From Clavelina lepadiformis (taxonomy: Eukaryota > Chordata > Ascidiacea > Aplousobranchia > Clavelinidae), in the NCBI RefSeq assembly GCF_947623445.1, contig NC_135242.1, forward strand, positions 18,786,001 to 18,850,000: DNA of 64,000 bases, written 5' to 3'. Shown here in pieces: positions 15,001 to 25,860 of this stretch. The translations under genes and the position numbers were made by a program. Position 1 is the stretch's first letter. Every line of letters starts with the position of its first letter. Under the pieces are notes generated by a model. The model was not told the DNA's origin. It searched no databases and worked only from the letters and a program-made list of their open reading frames with translations.

Positions 15001-18000
15001 GCGTAATATGAGCTTCGGAGAGGGTATGCGTCACTGACAGGAAGTTAGAGTCATGCTTCTTATCGACAGCGGAATAGACGTGCTTACTTTGTTAGGCATC
15101 ACTCTTTGGTTGTCCTGAATGAACTTTACATAGCATAGAGCCAACATACCTTATACCTCCTGCTGATCATCTATTGTTCGCTTTTACAGACAACACTTGC
15201 CTTATAAGTGTTTTTGTAGTTCCTTAAATATCAGTTTATTTATTATCGATGATAAATAACACATGTTGCACTACTGGATTACTGCAACGCAAGTGTTTTA
15301 AAATAATGCAGACTTGCATATATTATACCATGTCATGAATTAACCTGTTATAAGCATTGTTTGATGTTAAAAATGTACCAGGAAGTGATTAACTCAAATT
15401 GTTTCCTTAAACATGCTTTCAAAGTAATCAACAAAAGGAACATTAATACCGTAGAGAAGTATGACTTGTTTGAGGTGGCAATTTATCTTCAAATACAGTA
15501 CAGATGGTGCTGTGCTTAGCTGTAGTTCTATTTTATTTGACCACCTATTGGTGTCATTTACAATTTTGCATTTCCACTGTTAACAATGCAATTATACCCA
15601 TTGTAAGTGGTACTGTTTTATTTGGCTAAATTTACTACTTTTTGACCAAACTTTTTTTGGATTTTTGTACTTAAAAATCCAATTATTATGCTTAACAAAT
15701 TTTGTATTGAAACTGCTATGGCTTTGTTACAGTCTCAGACAGAACAAGAAAGAAAGCGCTGCAAAGAAATTCAGTCATCATTATCCTCCACGCAGCAAGA
15801 AGTGACTCGTCTTGAGAAGTTAACGGATGCTCAGCGCACCGAGCTGGAGTCAATGAACACACAAATTGAAGTCTTGGAAGCAAAGCATCAAGCTGATATC
15901 AGAAAGATGGAGGCAGAGCACAAGATTGATGTGGAAAGACAGGTTTGTGATCATCAATAATATAAGTTTTGTCTTATAATGTTTTTCAAGTCACTATTGT
16001 AAATTAATGTAAATATAAGAAGTCAATGAATGTATGTGTGTAACATGGATAGGGTTTGGAGTTTTTACTTTTTATGTCAAATTTTGCTGTGTGTTTTTGT
16101 ATGGCTATAAGCCACGATGCTCTAGTGCCGCCTACCTGTCAAGTAATATGCTGTGTTTGGCCTTTGTTTGCAGTAAAGTGTTCTTTTGGAGAAATATACT
16201 TGCACCTGGCTAAATTTGCATGATTATATAATTAAAAAATACCACCATGTAAAAATTAGTTAAAGTTTTATTAGTTGGCATTTGCTGTGTAGTATCTTGT
16301 CCTAGAGGTATTGCAACTTTGAGAAAACCAAATCTACAATTTGAAGCGACTATGTGTATTTACTGATACGCAGCACATAAATAACATAAAACGACACAAA
16401 ATAAGTTGCCCTGAGGCATTTCATATAATTTAGGGCTGCTTCTGAATGACTTCATTTATGTATAATATGCCAAGTGCAGGTTTGGAACCTAAACTTTTGG
16501 CTTTTGATTTAAAGCAGTCTTTATATTCTTCTAACGATGGTTTAATAGTGGAACATTGCCTTTGGTGTTTCACTTTGTACAACTTAGGTTCTATGGCAGA
16601 TATCACTTCAATGTCATTCCGCAGAAAAGCATTGTATACCCAATTTTTTTGGTTCTGGAGGTTTCTAGTGCTCAGTCCTGATAGAATTTTAATAAGGTCA
16701 CTTTGGTATGAGCAGAAATAGTCATGTTTGTCATGCATCCAATAACCAGTAAATTTGTTGTGTTCTTTCTTGTTAATATCTTTTGGCTTCCCAGGTGGCA
16801 TTCCTTTTTCAATAATTTCTGGGTTAAACTGTGAAAATGCTATTGGAAAATAAACCCGCTGAGACAGCATGACAATAGAGCGGCATCGTCTAATAAGTCC
16901 TCTTTTGTAAGACATGTCTTCTTTTATAGCAAGAATAATATCAGTAGACGTGGTTGCTTTTATGATGCCAAAATTTATTCCATTGTAGTAATCATAGGCA
17001 CCTGTGGGAAAAAACAGTAGCGTTAAAATCTAGTTGTTGTCACACTGGCTGCTAGTAATGTGGTCAATAAACCAGTTAGACTGCATTTTTGTATAATATT
17101 CTAAACGTACCGTCATATAGAAGCAATTGGATTGGCACTTTAGGATTATACTGCATTACATTATTTATTGCTTCTTTTGTTGCTTTGAAATGACTGGCAG
17201 TATTACTTCTTCCCGTAAATAGTACGACGATGAGTTGAACATTTATGTCTGGTGGGTTTGTGACATATTCTTTCAGAAAATCCTGTATATATGGTGAATC
17301 CTGCAAACAAAGATTTGGTGTGGCCAAGTTAAATCATTGCCAAACTACTATTTTGATCAAGTTCAATCATCGCCAAATCCACTAAGTTACCAGTAAAAGA
17401 TCAGTTCTAGTATACCGGTGCATAACCAGATTACGTCACAATTGAGTAGCTGGGGTCGAGTATGCAAAGGCATCCTGTGGTTGTGCACTTGTATACCTGA
17501 CCAAAAAGAACTAGGTATACTCACAGGCGTTACTGGCATCACCACTTTCAAATCCACTTTTACCTCCCTTTTGACAGCGAGTTTTTTTGCATCTGTGATT
17601 TTTTCTAAAGCATGAACCAAACTAACCCTTATCATTTTATCCTTTCCACTGTGACTTAAATTAGTGGATGAAGATTTAACAATTAAATCAAGCAAGTAGT
17701 CTGTGCCGCGGTTGCAATCAGTTCTCATATAACCGTTGTGCAGTTTTACAAGCGTCCACTGTTGACCAAGCATTCGGTTGGCGTTGATGTAATCCAAACC
17801 AACTTGTGTAATCGCTTTGATTTCTTCACGCCAGTGGCCGGTTATGTCAAGTTTCGGTTCCTCGTTAATTATATCGTACACGTGGGTATCGTCAAAATAT
17901 ATCCATCTGGTAACTTCATACATCCCCCTTGGTTTATACGCGGGCTGAACATACAATGGCAATTCTCTTGTGACTTTTACTGGTGGACATGCGGGGCACC

Positions 18001-21000
18001 TGTCTATACAGTCCGAGCATTCTTTCAATTGGTCTTCATATAGTGTGTAAATTAGCTGGTTGTCGTAGAAAACTCGAGCCAGTACTCCACACAAAATTCC
18101 GACGATCACTCTCCAATATAAGCTGCATTTCAGTCGCATTTTGCAGTTGTTTTCCTTAACACCATCCTTCCATAGAATCAAACAAAACCTACGGTTTTGA
18201 TGCCTTCACTGTTGATTACAAGTGTACAGTAGCTACAAATTATCTGTAAAATTTTACTAGTCACCAGCAAAAACACTTTAATGCTTTATACAATTACAGC
18301 CTGACCTCGGTATACAGAGACCGTAGTTGAAAGCAAACAAACCACCTTTGACAGTCTAATCTGGTTACTTAATTCAGTTCGGGTTATTATCTGCTGTGAG
18401 TTCCGTCTAACGCAAAAAGCTTTAATATAGGAACATGAAAAAGTTACCCGGCATTCCCAATACTGCAACGTACAAACGCCTTTCATATTCAATGAGGCGA
18501 AGGGTACACTAGAAAGTGCTTCAACCGTTTGCTTTTGTTTTTCTCTCTCACACGTTGATCGCGGAACATTCAACGACACGCACGCGTGAAAATGTGTGTG
18601 CGCTGCGAGGGACTTTTGCCTTTAGAAGACTAATCACATAAATGCCTTCCGCTTCACTCTGAACGAAGCTTCGGTTTACCAAAACTTCTCAAAGTGTCCA
18701 ATGAATTTCGTTGTGATTTTCATTTTATTCATTCCTTTCATTTTTTCTTTTGTTTACCTTAAAGTGCAATTCGAGTTTTCAAATATTTAACCCCAAGGAA
18801 TTGTTTGTCTATCAGGCAGTAAAAATTACGTTCATGTGGGGAATATTCCCTATTGTTTGATCTTTGAACAGGAAATGGTTTATCCATAGATTTTCAACGT
18901 TAGTGTGCCCATGGTATTTGTGAGGCGGAGATAAAATTTGATTTAACTTTATTACTATGAAGTAACGGGTTTTAGTACTGGCGCTTGTTTGACGATGAAC
19001 CACTCAGCAAACACCGAATTGAAGTCCGGAGGTTTTACTGCCTTGCGAACGCTATTAAAGGAAATAATTTGCCGTGTTTTCGCACCAGCGTTATTGCTTT
19101 TAAAACACTGAAAGTATGTGCTTTAGTGATCTCATGAAGAGATCTCAAAGATTTCTGAAAAAGCACGAAAATTCGCACTGTTCATCCGTCAATCTTTGAT
19201 CCAACAACCTCAAGCTAAGACATAACATTTCATTTCTACAAAAATTTCTTACTATATCTTTACAGATTATGGAGAAGCTGTCCACTGTGCATGAGGAATC
19301 CCACTCCAATGAGGCTCGCATCCGGGAAGCTCACAAGAAGCAGGTCCTTGATTTAATGGACGGACACAAACGGGAACTGGAAGCTCAGTGCCATAGATAC
19401 GAGGATGAACTTCACAGACGTGACGAATCAATGAGAAGAACTCTTCTAGAAAATGAAAAATCACTAAACGAAAAGTAATCATGATATATTTGAATTAAAA
19501 TAGCGTTTTCACAGAGTAATTGATAAATTAATTTTAATGTTATGTGTGTTATTTTTTTTGTTGGCGGTGGTTAGCAAAATTTTAGGTTGAAAATGGTTAT
19601 TTATTTAGGTAAAACCGTATTTTCGTTTGCAATGTTTTAGGCTGAAGTCGAAATCTGACGGTATGCGGCAACTGATGCTTGCTAAGATGCAAAATCTACT
19701 TCAAACTCATTATAATGAAACACTCCAAGTAAGCTGTTGAACCTTCCTATGCAAGAAACAAGCTCTTGTGTTAATGGTTAGTTCTAGCGGCGTGTTTCAG
19801 CATTTCTAATTATTTTTCTATTATAATTGTAATCTAAAGATTGTTGGCAACACAACCGGCGTCACACCACAACGCTCAACAGCCAGCGGCAGTTTAACGC
19901 ATTCAAGCATGTCATTTCCCGATCATTCTTTTCTCAATTCATTTGGCGTCCAAGGAATGCTTTCCACCCATACAAGAAACGGCGATGGCGTAACACAGAG
20001 ACAGGTTATAGTCTTCTGTTCCATGTACTTCGAATTAAAAGTGCGATTTTTAAGTAAACGTAAATTTTTTGCTTTAATAATTATAATGCTTGAAGGGAGC
20101 GGCTGGCGATTGAAGATTAACGTAACGTTAAAAATTGAAAATAAAAAAATTGAAATCTCCTACGAAAGCTTTATGCACAAAACACAACGTATGACTTTCC
20201 TTTTCATATCGTAAAATTTAACGTATTTCACATTATTCTATTTCCAGGTATCCAACATAACGCATTCCCAGGCTGTTATTCCCCCCTCACAACTTCATTC
20301 CAATCCGCCAACATCTATCAGTAGGTGAGCGCACCGGAATATTTCTTGTTTGCGTTCCCCTAGAATATGTGTGCGCTGCCAAAGCACTGAATTAGTTGTT
20401 AAGGAAACACTGTGCAATTTTTTTAACACTCCAGTCTCGATCTGGTCAAGCCCACACCGTCTCTTCCGATTTTCCACAAATCCGCATTTTCCGTTGCTGG
20501 CTCTGTAGCGCCATCTGTGACAGTTCCAACCTTAGCGAAACCAGTGCCTGGATTTAGCCAACTACAAAGTATGCCTGTGATAAATCCTGATATGCAACTA
20601 GCAGGTATAATATGATTGAGAAATAATACCTACTTTTATAGACTAAGCAGCTCTGCATTGCATGTTGATTGTTTAATCTTTAAGATGGTTGCATCGATCA
20701 TTCGTTCAACATAGCAGTCATTAGCACCTGCGTAGCGTCTAACCCACACGCACAAATTTCCGTCATGACATGTTTAAACGTTTTTGTTATCAGCGAACAC
20801 TTCCATTGAGGAACACGAAATTGAAGAAGAAGCACTTCCTAATCTTTCCCTCATCAGCAGCATCAGTCACAGGTTGATTACATTTTTCAGTGTTACGCAT
20901 TGCTGTTGCTGTTAGGGCATACTTTGCTGGTAACGATAGGGGTTCATGTATTTCGCCCTTTGCCCTTCGCCCATTGAGTATAATATGCAGTTCTACACAA

Positions 21001-23833
21001 GCCCGGAAGTTAAATTAACGGCTTAATTATGTCGATATCTCATTTTATTTTTTTTTAAAGCACCGTCGCAAGCATGCAGCAGAAAGATCGCTTTCTCCAA
21101 CCAGCTCCTTCAAATGTGACATCGAACAGTGCACCGCTTTCAGCCGTGCAAGCAATCGTCAACGCTCGTGAAACTTACCAAAGGACTATCGATCTGCCCA
21201 TAGAAGAAGTGGCAATAGCAAATAGGTTAGATAACATCATGATTTAAATATTAACCCCGTAAAGCATAAGCTTATATGTGAGTAATGTTGACTTATTCAT
21301 TGCGAGTTTTAAATTATGAAACTGGATGCTGCATGAAAAGATGTAACAGCCATCCACTGACATGGTATGTCATCCCAAACCTACAAACTTTTTATATTGC
21401 AGTGAGGATGCAACGAAGGTGTCGGTTCAGCAGGCCGGCGAAGAAGACGTTAGACAGCTTCGTCTGCAGCATTACGTACAACGGGTGCGTTCACAGTAGC
21501 ATGCCAAAACTCTCAACAGCTTTCTAAATTCCTATATCTAGACAATCAGTTTCCTTTCCATCAGCACGTTTGCTTAACTTCTTTATAGGCTAAGCTTGAA
21601 CCTACGTAATCGGTATTGCTGTGCTTTTCATGCTCTTGTGAAGTGTAACACTTATCTGTGCTCATGTGAGCTTTGTCTTGCAAACAGTGCACAAAATATA
21701 TCCACGCAATACGCACATTTACAGTACTTTATTAAAGCGTTCTAATTAACATATTTTTATACGTTAATGTATTTAACAAACATTTCATGAACCTACGCGC
21801 GCGCACATCTTTGCCACAGCCTGAGTATCGGCAGATTGTTTTGCAGTGACGTCACCATGGTTCTGGCGGACAGGAAGATATAACCCTGAACCATCACGAC
21901 TTCCATTTTTGTTTCAGCTACTACAGCGATCTCCAGGTGATCCGCTTGAAACTGTCGACTCTGAATCTCCACGTCAAGGTGAAGTCATGGTTACCAGTGA
22001 GGAGAACAAAGAAAATGGAGTCTCACGCATCATGCAAATGACGTCACATCCTACATCAATACTGACGCAATCGATAAACCCGCAATTGAAAGGTTAATAC
22101 TGATTATCACGTAGAATAGCTCAACCAGCTGTTGTTCATAATTTATTGTAGTCTCCACTATCAACATTGAATGCTCCGTCTTCGGTGTTCTGTAAATGTT
22201 GTTGAAATTAAAAATATGAAAGGTGGGTTCTCTGGTCATTAAGGTCCAAAAGGATTTAGACATTTTGTGAAAAAAATTACCAACTATTACAAAGTCTATT
22301 TGTTTACCTGTTTGTTCAAAACCGCGCTAAGACCGGTACACACTTTTACACTTAGCAACCATTTACTTGATTCCTGTTAATAGATTGTTGCCAGAAATAT
22401 AAAACTCTCTTTGCGTTGCAATTTCGACTTTCCCGCTTGCTTGGCATGTGTATTATAAATTTATAATATATGTTTTATCTGTGTAATATATTTAGCATCA
22501 CCAGACCTAGTCCCTGTAAAACAGGACAAGTCTTTCAATGATCCGCTCAGGTTGCCTGGTCTCATCTCAATGAATATTGAAAAGAGGTAAGTTACACAAT
22601 ACACGCATTATATTCAGCATAGGAACGCTATGTTATACATTTTCGCGAAGCTTTGGCTGCAATTTTTTGTATGTATACTTTAACATCATCAGCAGTTAGT
22701 GAAAGTCGTTAAGACCCCACGTTTTCTTCACGTAGGCCTTCAGCTTTGAGCAAGGAAAAACCGAACGAACTGAAACGGTGTAAATCAAATGTGAGGTTTT
22801 CACAGGAATCAGTGATGGACAAACCGGCAGCAATCGCGCCAAATCCGGTGCTTGATCCCGGTCTTGGCTTCACCAGTTATTTAAGCCCCGCACAGGTGGA
22901 TAATGGACTTGTATTTGACGTATTAATATTCGTTCAATGTGCGACGGGGTAAAGCAATTTTATATACAGTCAACTGCTGTCGTGTTTGGCTGATAAAATT
23001 GATTGCTAACTGTGTTGTAGTTGTTGTACATTTCTTGCGTCTGAGAGGATTTCATGTTAACTTTTTCGCTGTTATTGTTTGATTTTATCTCGTTCTTTTG
23101 TGTGTAAGATGAGTGAGATTTCACAAATGCTTGGACTCTATTCCACGTCAACTACGCCCAGCGGGGAGACACGGTTGGCTGCCGAACACCTTCTAGCTTA
23201 TCTGAGGGACCAGAAGACGCCAGTAGGCGGACAGGTGCTAACAAGACCGTTGTATATCGCCGTTCAATACCTGTCTTCGGTTGCGTGGCGGTTTACATTT
23301 GGTAGCGGTTTATGTACGAAGGTTATCTTGTGCGCGCTGTTACTTCAACTTCAAGGTGACCTTAAGTTTTCTGTAAACCAAAACACATTTATATTGAACC
23401 GCGAAATGTGTTATTCCTTTTCAGAGTTCAGTTCAACCGTCCGTGACGTCCAGTCCCGTGGCTGACAAAAAAGCGAAACAGGTAAATTTGACTGACAGGT
23501 TTTATTCGCATTACTGATCAGTGATCACTATAACAAAGCATTGATACAAAGAAGGCTTTTTCCAAGTCCTTACAACTCAAGTCGGCGTTGGTATTACTAG
23601 CCATCCGCCTTTGTCGTTTTAGTGCCATTACACTATTGTTTGTACTATTGCAGTGTACTATTGTACACTATTGCTATTATTTGTAGTGCGTTTAAATTTA
23701 AAATGTACTTTTGTTTTTTTTTCCATTACAGGTGACCAAATCATCGGAAAAAGTTCTTAATGCTGAAGCAGCCATGAAAAACAAGGTTAAAAGTGGGGCA
23801 ACACCCACTAAATCCCTACCCGCGTGGCGGTGA
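1..23833 (+). CDS. CNTROB: Centrobin (centriole coiled-coil protein), 5' end outside window
   Basis: Centrobin sits on the daughter centriole and supports centriole duplication and elongation in vertebrates and flies. The exons here encode about 1,206 residues and the gene enters from the left edge. Exons: 1-513, 620-884, 983-1082, 1954-2145, 2585-2714, 2935-3051, 3679-3792, 4120-4257, 4529-4624, 15733-15942, 19266-19474, 19641-19728, 19840-20004, 20248-20324, 20435-20604, 20794-20872, 21061-21225, 21403-21484, 21918-22092, 22496-22586, 22736-22895, 23109-23234, 23425-23481, 23732-23833. All use GT-AG introns and the phases agree. Exons at 2585-3051 encode RRKHCEKQIQ, DRKKDLMIEQLDKTLAKVV and DGWKGHE, nearly colinear with the human coiled coil. 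Exon 12 carries MQNLLQTHYNE, exon 22 ISQMLGLY and LLAYLRDQK, and the protein ends in a Trp-Arg dipeptide as in human centrobin. Glu/Lys/Gln-rich coiled coil runs through exons 5-12, followed by a Ser/Pro-rich tail. The protein is longer than human centrobin (about 900 residues). Introns 9 and 10 host four antisense genes. Confidence 0.92.
2729..2779. repeat. TA-rich microsatellite in a centrobin intron
   Basis: Runs of TA with interspersed TG/GA units sit in intron 5. A separate CA run lies at about 2893-2907. These are simple sequence with no apparent function. Confidence 0.7.
5065..5070 (-). terminator. Candidate poly(A) signal of LRR receptor A
   Basis: AATAAA on the minus strand lies about 170 nt past the stop codon of receptor A. 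It is the consensus hexamer in the expected place, but AT-rich DNA makes chance matches common. Confidence 0.4.
5242..7558 (-). CDS. Type I transmembrane LRR receptor A
   Basis: Five exons (7558-7193, 6961-6875, 6797-6612, 6534-5954, 5389-5242) join in phase to a 455-residue protein. A hydrophobic signal peptide (residues about 5-22) is followed by about seven LRRs with LxxLxLxxN cores across residues 60-250. An LRRCT cap follows, starting NNNWTCTC, with further Cys at CAENSEQLCVVC and NFTDC. Then come a Thr/Ser-rich, likely O-glycosylated stalk, one membrane helix (YLILAIAIPVGVVLVISLV) and a tail of about 55 residues ending ETTDTGN. There is no TIR, kinase or obvious ITIM motif, so it is not a Toll-like receptor. 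Ligand and function are unknown. LRR ectodomains usually bind protein or glycan, and cell-surface recognition or adhesion is an inference. It is paralogous to the C-terminal half of receptor B, with identical middle exon sizes (87 and 186 nt). The start ATG is the first in frame and begins the signal peptide. Confidence 0.85.
8552..8557 (-). terminator. Candidate poly(A) signal of LRR receptor B
   Basis: AATAAA on the minus strand lies about 140 nt past the stop of receptor B. The position fits, but the motif alone is weak evidence. Confidence 0.4.
8695..11834 (-). CDS. Type I transmembrane LRR receptor B with two LRR blocks
   Basis: Five exons (11834-11724, 11623-10520, 10266-10180, 10043-9858, 9679-8961) plus a last exon 8833-8695 join in phase to about 781 residues. 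Exon 1 gives a signal peptide and an LRRNT cap (CPPQCTC). Exon 2 (1,104 nt) holds LRR block 1 and its LRRCT (NPWACSC, then DENC, MCLVC, LPEC), an acidic linker, and the first repeats of block 2. Exons 3-5 match receptor A: 87- and 186-nt LRR exons, then an LRRCT (NEWQCTC, CVICQEP, NFTDC). A long Thr-rich stalk, a membrane helix (NLMLAIFLPMAVVLIIIIAV) and a tail of about 50 residues ending MSTFN follow. The protein therefore looks like a complete LRR ectodomain fused in front of a receptor A-like protein. Two in-frame ATGs (11834 and 11819) precede the signal peptide. No intracellular signalling domain is recognisable. An alternative is two adjacent genes misread as one, but exon 2 is open across the junction. 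Confidence 0.82.
12680..12685 (-). terminator. Candidate poly(A) signal of LRR receptor C
   Basis: AATAAA on the minus strand lies about 100 nt past the stop of receptor C, a normal distance for a 3' end. Confidence 0.45.
12783..14833 (-). CDS. Type I transmembrane LRR receptor C
   Basis: Five exons (14833-14596, 14325-14227, 14069-13874, 13602-13488, 13415-12783) join in phase to 426 residues. A signal peptide is followed by a Cys-rich LRRNT (CPEICDGRPAQGCVCY, then LDCENK), about five LRRs with NxLxxL/NQI cores, and an LRRCT (NLWNCTC, VRCEES, CIRC, SNC). A Thr/Ser-rich stalk, a membrane helix (WVIALIIVLAICLLIAGLLV), a stop-transfer RRRKEN and a tail of about 45 residues follow. The whole 3' part from the LRRCT to the stop is one 633-nt exon, unlike receptors A and B, whose tail is in a separate exon. 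The repeats are interrupted by phase-1 and phase-2 introns, whereas receptor A/B LRR exons are phase 0. It is therefore the more distant member of the cluster. No TIR or ITIM motif was seen and the ligand is unknown. Confidence 0.85.
15943..19265 (+). other. Centrobin intron 10, 3.3 kb, hosting the glycosyltransferase gene
   Basis: The donor follows VERQ at 15942 and the acceptor precedes IMEKLST at 19266. Outside the antisense gene, 15943-16429 and 18140-19265 hold no gene that I recognise. The stretch 18500-18620, just upstream of the nested gene, is locally richer in C, G and CG dinucleotides and could contain its promoter, but no specific box was identified. Confidence 0.6.
16430..18139 (-). 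CDS. CSGALNACT-like glycosyltransferase with degenerate active site
   Basis: Three exons (18139-17525, 17300-17111, 17001-16430) join in phase to 458 residues. CSGALNACT enzymes are Golgi type II proteins that add GalNAc to start or extend chondroitin sulfate. A short cytoplasmic start and a membrane anchor (residues about 6-24) are followed by a Cys cluster (CSDCIDRCPACPP). The segment EVTRWIYFDDTHVYD and GYMRTDCNRGTDYLLDL match the family N-terminal region. YFPIAFSQFNPEII, FTGYW and CSYQSDLIKI match the catalytic domain, and EEYKDCFKSKA plus the LGILYINEVI ending match the CSGALNACT C-terminus. Two key motifs are absent. The DxD-type metal site is replaced by KED (residues 295-297), and the GGFD...GWGGED loop is replaced by residues about 373-390 without the acidic pair. 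It is probably inactive or altered. The ATG at 18139 is chosen because it opens the anchor; the earlier ATG (upstream on the minus strand) is out of frame and quickly hits a stop. The gene lies antisense inside centrobin intron 10. Confidence 0.8.
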
Positions 23834-25860
23834 TATAGGTTTTACAACTTCTGTGCGAATAGTGCATGCTTCATATTGTACAGTACGAATTCGTATGATT
23901 TTCTTGTGCGTACTTTTTGGTTCGCTGCTAACTCTTTATAGTTCAGAATTTTTTGCTACAATAACAACATAATTGTATTTTTTATAGTCGCTAGATTAGA
24001 TTTTATATTTAAGTTGGTTGCTGCTATTTTGATGTAGTTTTGCTGCTTTTAGTCAATTAGTGTTTTTATAGCAACTTTTGTACTGTAGATCGTTCGCAAG
24101 TGCTCGTTTTTTTTAATACAGCACATTTAGATCTTGAGCCTTTGCTATTTGCCCGACGAAAGTAAGAAAGTGTTTACTTTGAACGACCATTTAAGACGTT
24201 CATCGAAGGAAAGCTATAGCGTACATGAATTTATTTCATTGGTTTACATTAAACCAATGGATTTCACAGCACACAGCCTTTAAGGCTGTATTACTGTATT
24301 AGCCACTAAGGCATTGGCCTGTTTTTACTTTGGTGTGATAAATAGGATTTTGCCGGAATTAAGTTGACGACTACATACAGCCGTAAGCGCTATAGTGTCT
24401 ACCGGCATATCAACAAACATTGAAGAACACAATAGTTGGGCGGTAATTGTCGCAATCGCACGTCGTTTCTTGAGCAGTTTATTTGGTGACAATGACATCA
24501 TTCTAAACACTACAACATGCAGCATGCCTCGACGACAAAGGCGTTTTCATCGGGTTACAAGCTTGATAATCCCCGCCAATCACACCGGCTTGGAGCGGTT
24601 TGGCCTTTGTTGGCTTTGGCTTCTCGCGGTGCCCGATTGTCGAACTTTTCGGGCAGCTGAACAATTCAGAAGAATATTTTTAGCGCTTCGCGGAAGAGCG
24701 GAACAGGCCGCCTATTGTATGGTAGACCGCCATGCCTTTTACTTCATTCATTAGCAAACGTATAATTCAATGTGAATCGTGCTTGTCTTTACGTGTAATA
24801 CAGTTGAAAGCGGTATGAATTGTTTACTCTTAAAATATCTTGTAATTACTATGGTACACACCCCGGGGGTTAGTAACGATTTGAGCAATAATATTTTAGG
24901 TTCGTTGTGAAACCAAGCAAGCTTGATAAAATCAATCTGTTTAAATTTAGACCTAACCCCCAAAGTAAAATGTTTATTTAAGAGGTTGAAGTAATGCATA
25001 AGCCTATGTTACAAACGTATGCTCAGAGTTGCATACTTACAGTATTGGGTAAACCTTGACAACACTATTTTGCACCTTGTGTGCCCCCTGTTGTGTACAC
25101 TGGGTGCTGTTGGGTGCTTCCTCTGTGATACTTCAAGCTCTCCTTGCGTACTTGACTTTGGCTGTTGTGTCGTGGAACATGAGGAATGCTTTCTTTCTAT
25201 GATGCAAACACGACCATTTTATGCGATAGATTTTGCTTGCAAGTGATAATCAGCTATATAACACTGTAGCTAACTTACCACCGTCGGAAGCCTGCTATAG
25301 TGATGTGTGAGATTGCTTAACACCGAGGCATTTCGCCGATCAAAAATGAATTTCTCTTTACAGTCGCATAGAAATTAAGAAATAAGAAGGCAAATTAGCC
25401 TTTCAATTTGCTGTTCGACATATACTACATCAAAACTTTTATCCAGACGACGCACATGTTTTACACGTATATCGCTTATGTGGTCGTGTGCCGACATTTC
25501 AAGGGGCTTTGATTTTAATTTGTCAATTTCGTGTGATAATCTACAGGTTAGCACTTAGGCTTAATTAAAATGCTTCAGGTCCGAGTCATAGCCGTTGTCG
25601 ACAGGTGACATAGCTGTTACCAACAGGTGGCACGCGCATATACTGGTCTTCGTACCTAACAACGCTGCGGATATTAGAATTTAATACGGGCGATGTCCAA
25701 GGGCCCGGAGATATATCCTAACATTCCATTCGATAATGGCCGGTTGTAGGTTGGATACAACTTCCAAAACAGCGCGTAATCAGTTTTTCTTTGAAAATTG
25801 CCAGTGATGTCACACGCGGCAAAGGCATTGTACAAGTAGGCCTACTCATTTTTATTATTA
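23834..25860. other. Intergenic stretch between centrobin and the GPCR gene
   Basis: It contains the centrobin 3' untranslated region and beyond. No clear AATAAA was found near the stop. A short palindrome (ATTGGTTTA with its complement) lies at about 24237-24262. The patch 24520-24720 is more GC-rich than its surroundings and open for 119 codons on the + strand, but the translation has no family resemblance and no start or splice support. No gene called. Confidence 0.5.

Larger units (their letters stand above)
4625..15732 (+). other. 11.1 kb centrobin intron hosting three antisense genes
   Basis: The donor at 4625 follows the codons KEK and the acceptor ends at 15732 before SQTEQERKR, both in phase 0. 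Other centrobin introns run from about 80 bp to 3.3 kb, so this one is far the largest, and most of its length is three nested LRR receptor genes on the opposite strand. Stretches without a recognised exon are 4625-5241, 7559-8694, 11835-12782 and 14834-15732. These are AT-rich, hold only short chance reading frames and probably contain the nested genes' promoters and 3' ends. Confidence 0.8.

Noticed and set aside
24237..24262. Short palindrome ATTGGTTTA...TAAACCAAT
   Set aside because: Nine-base arms in AT-rich DNA with no terminator or element context; not informative on its own.
24395..24754. 119-codon + strand frame in a GC-richer patch
   Set aside because: Translation (Arg-rich, mixed) resembles nothing and has no exon signals.
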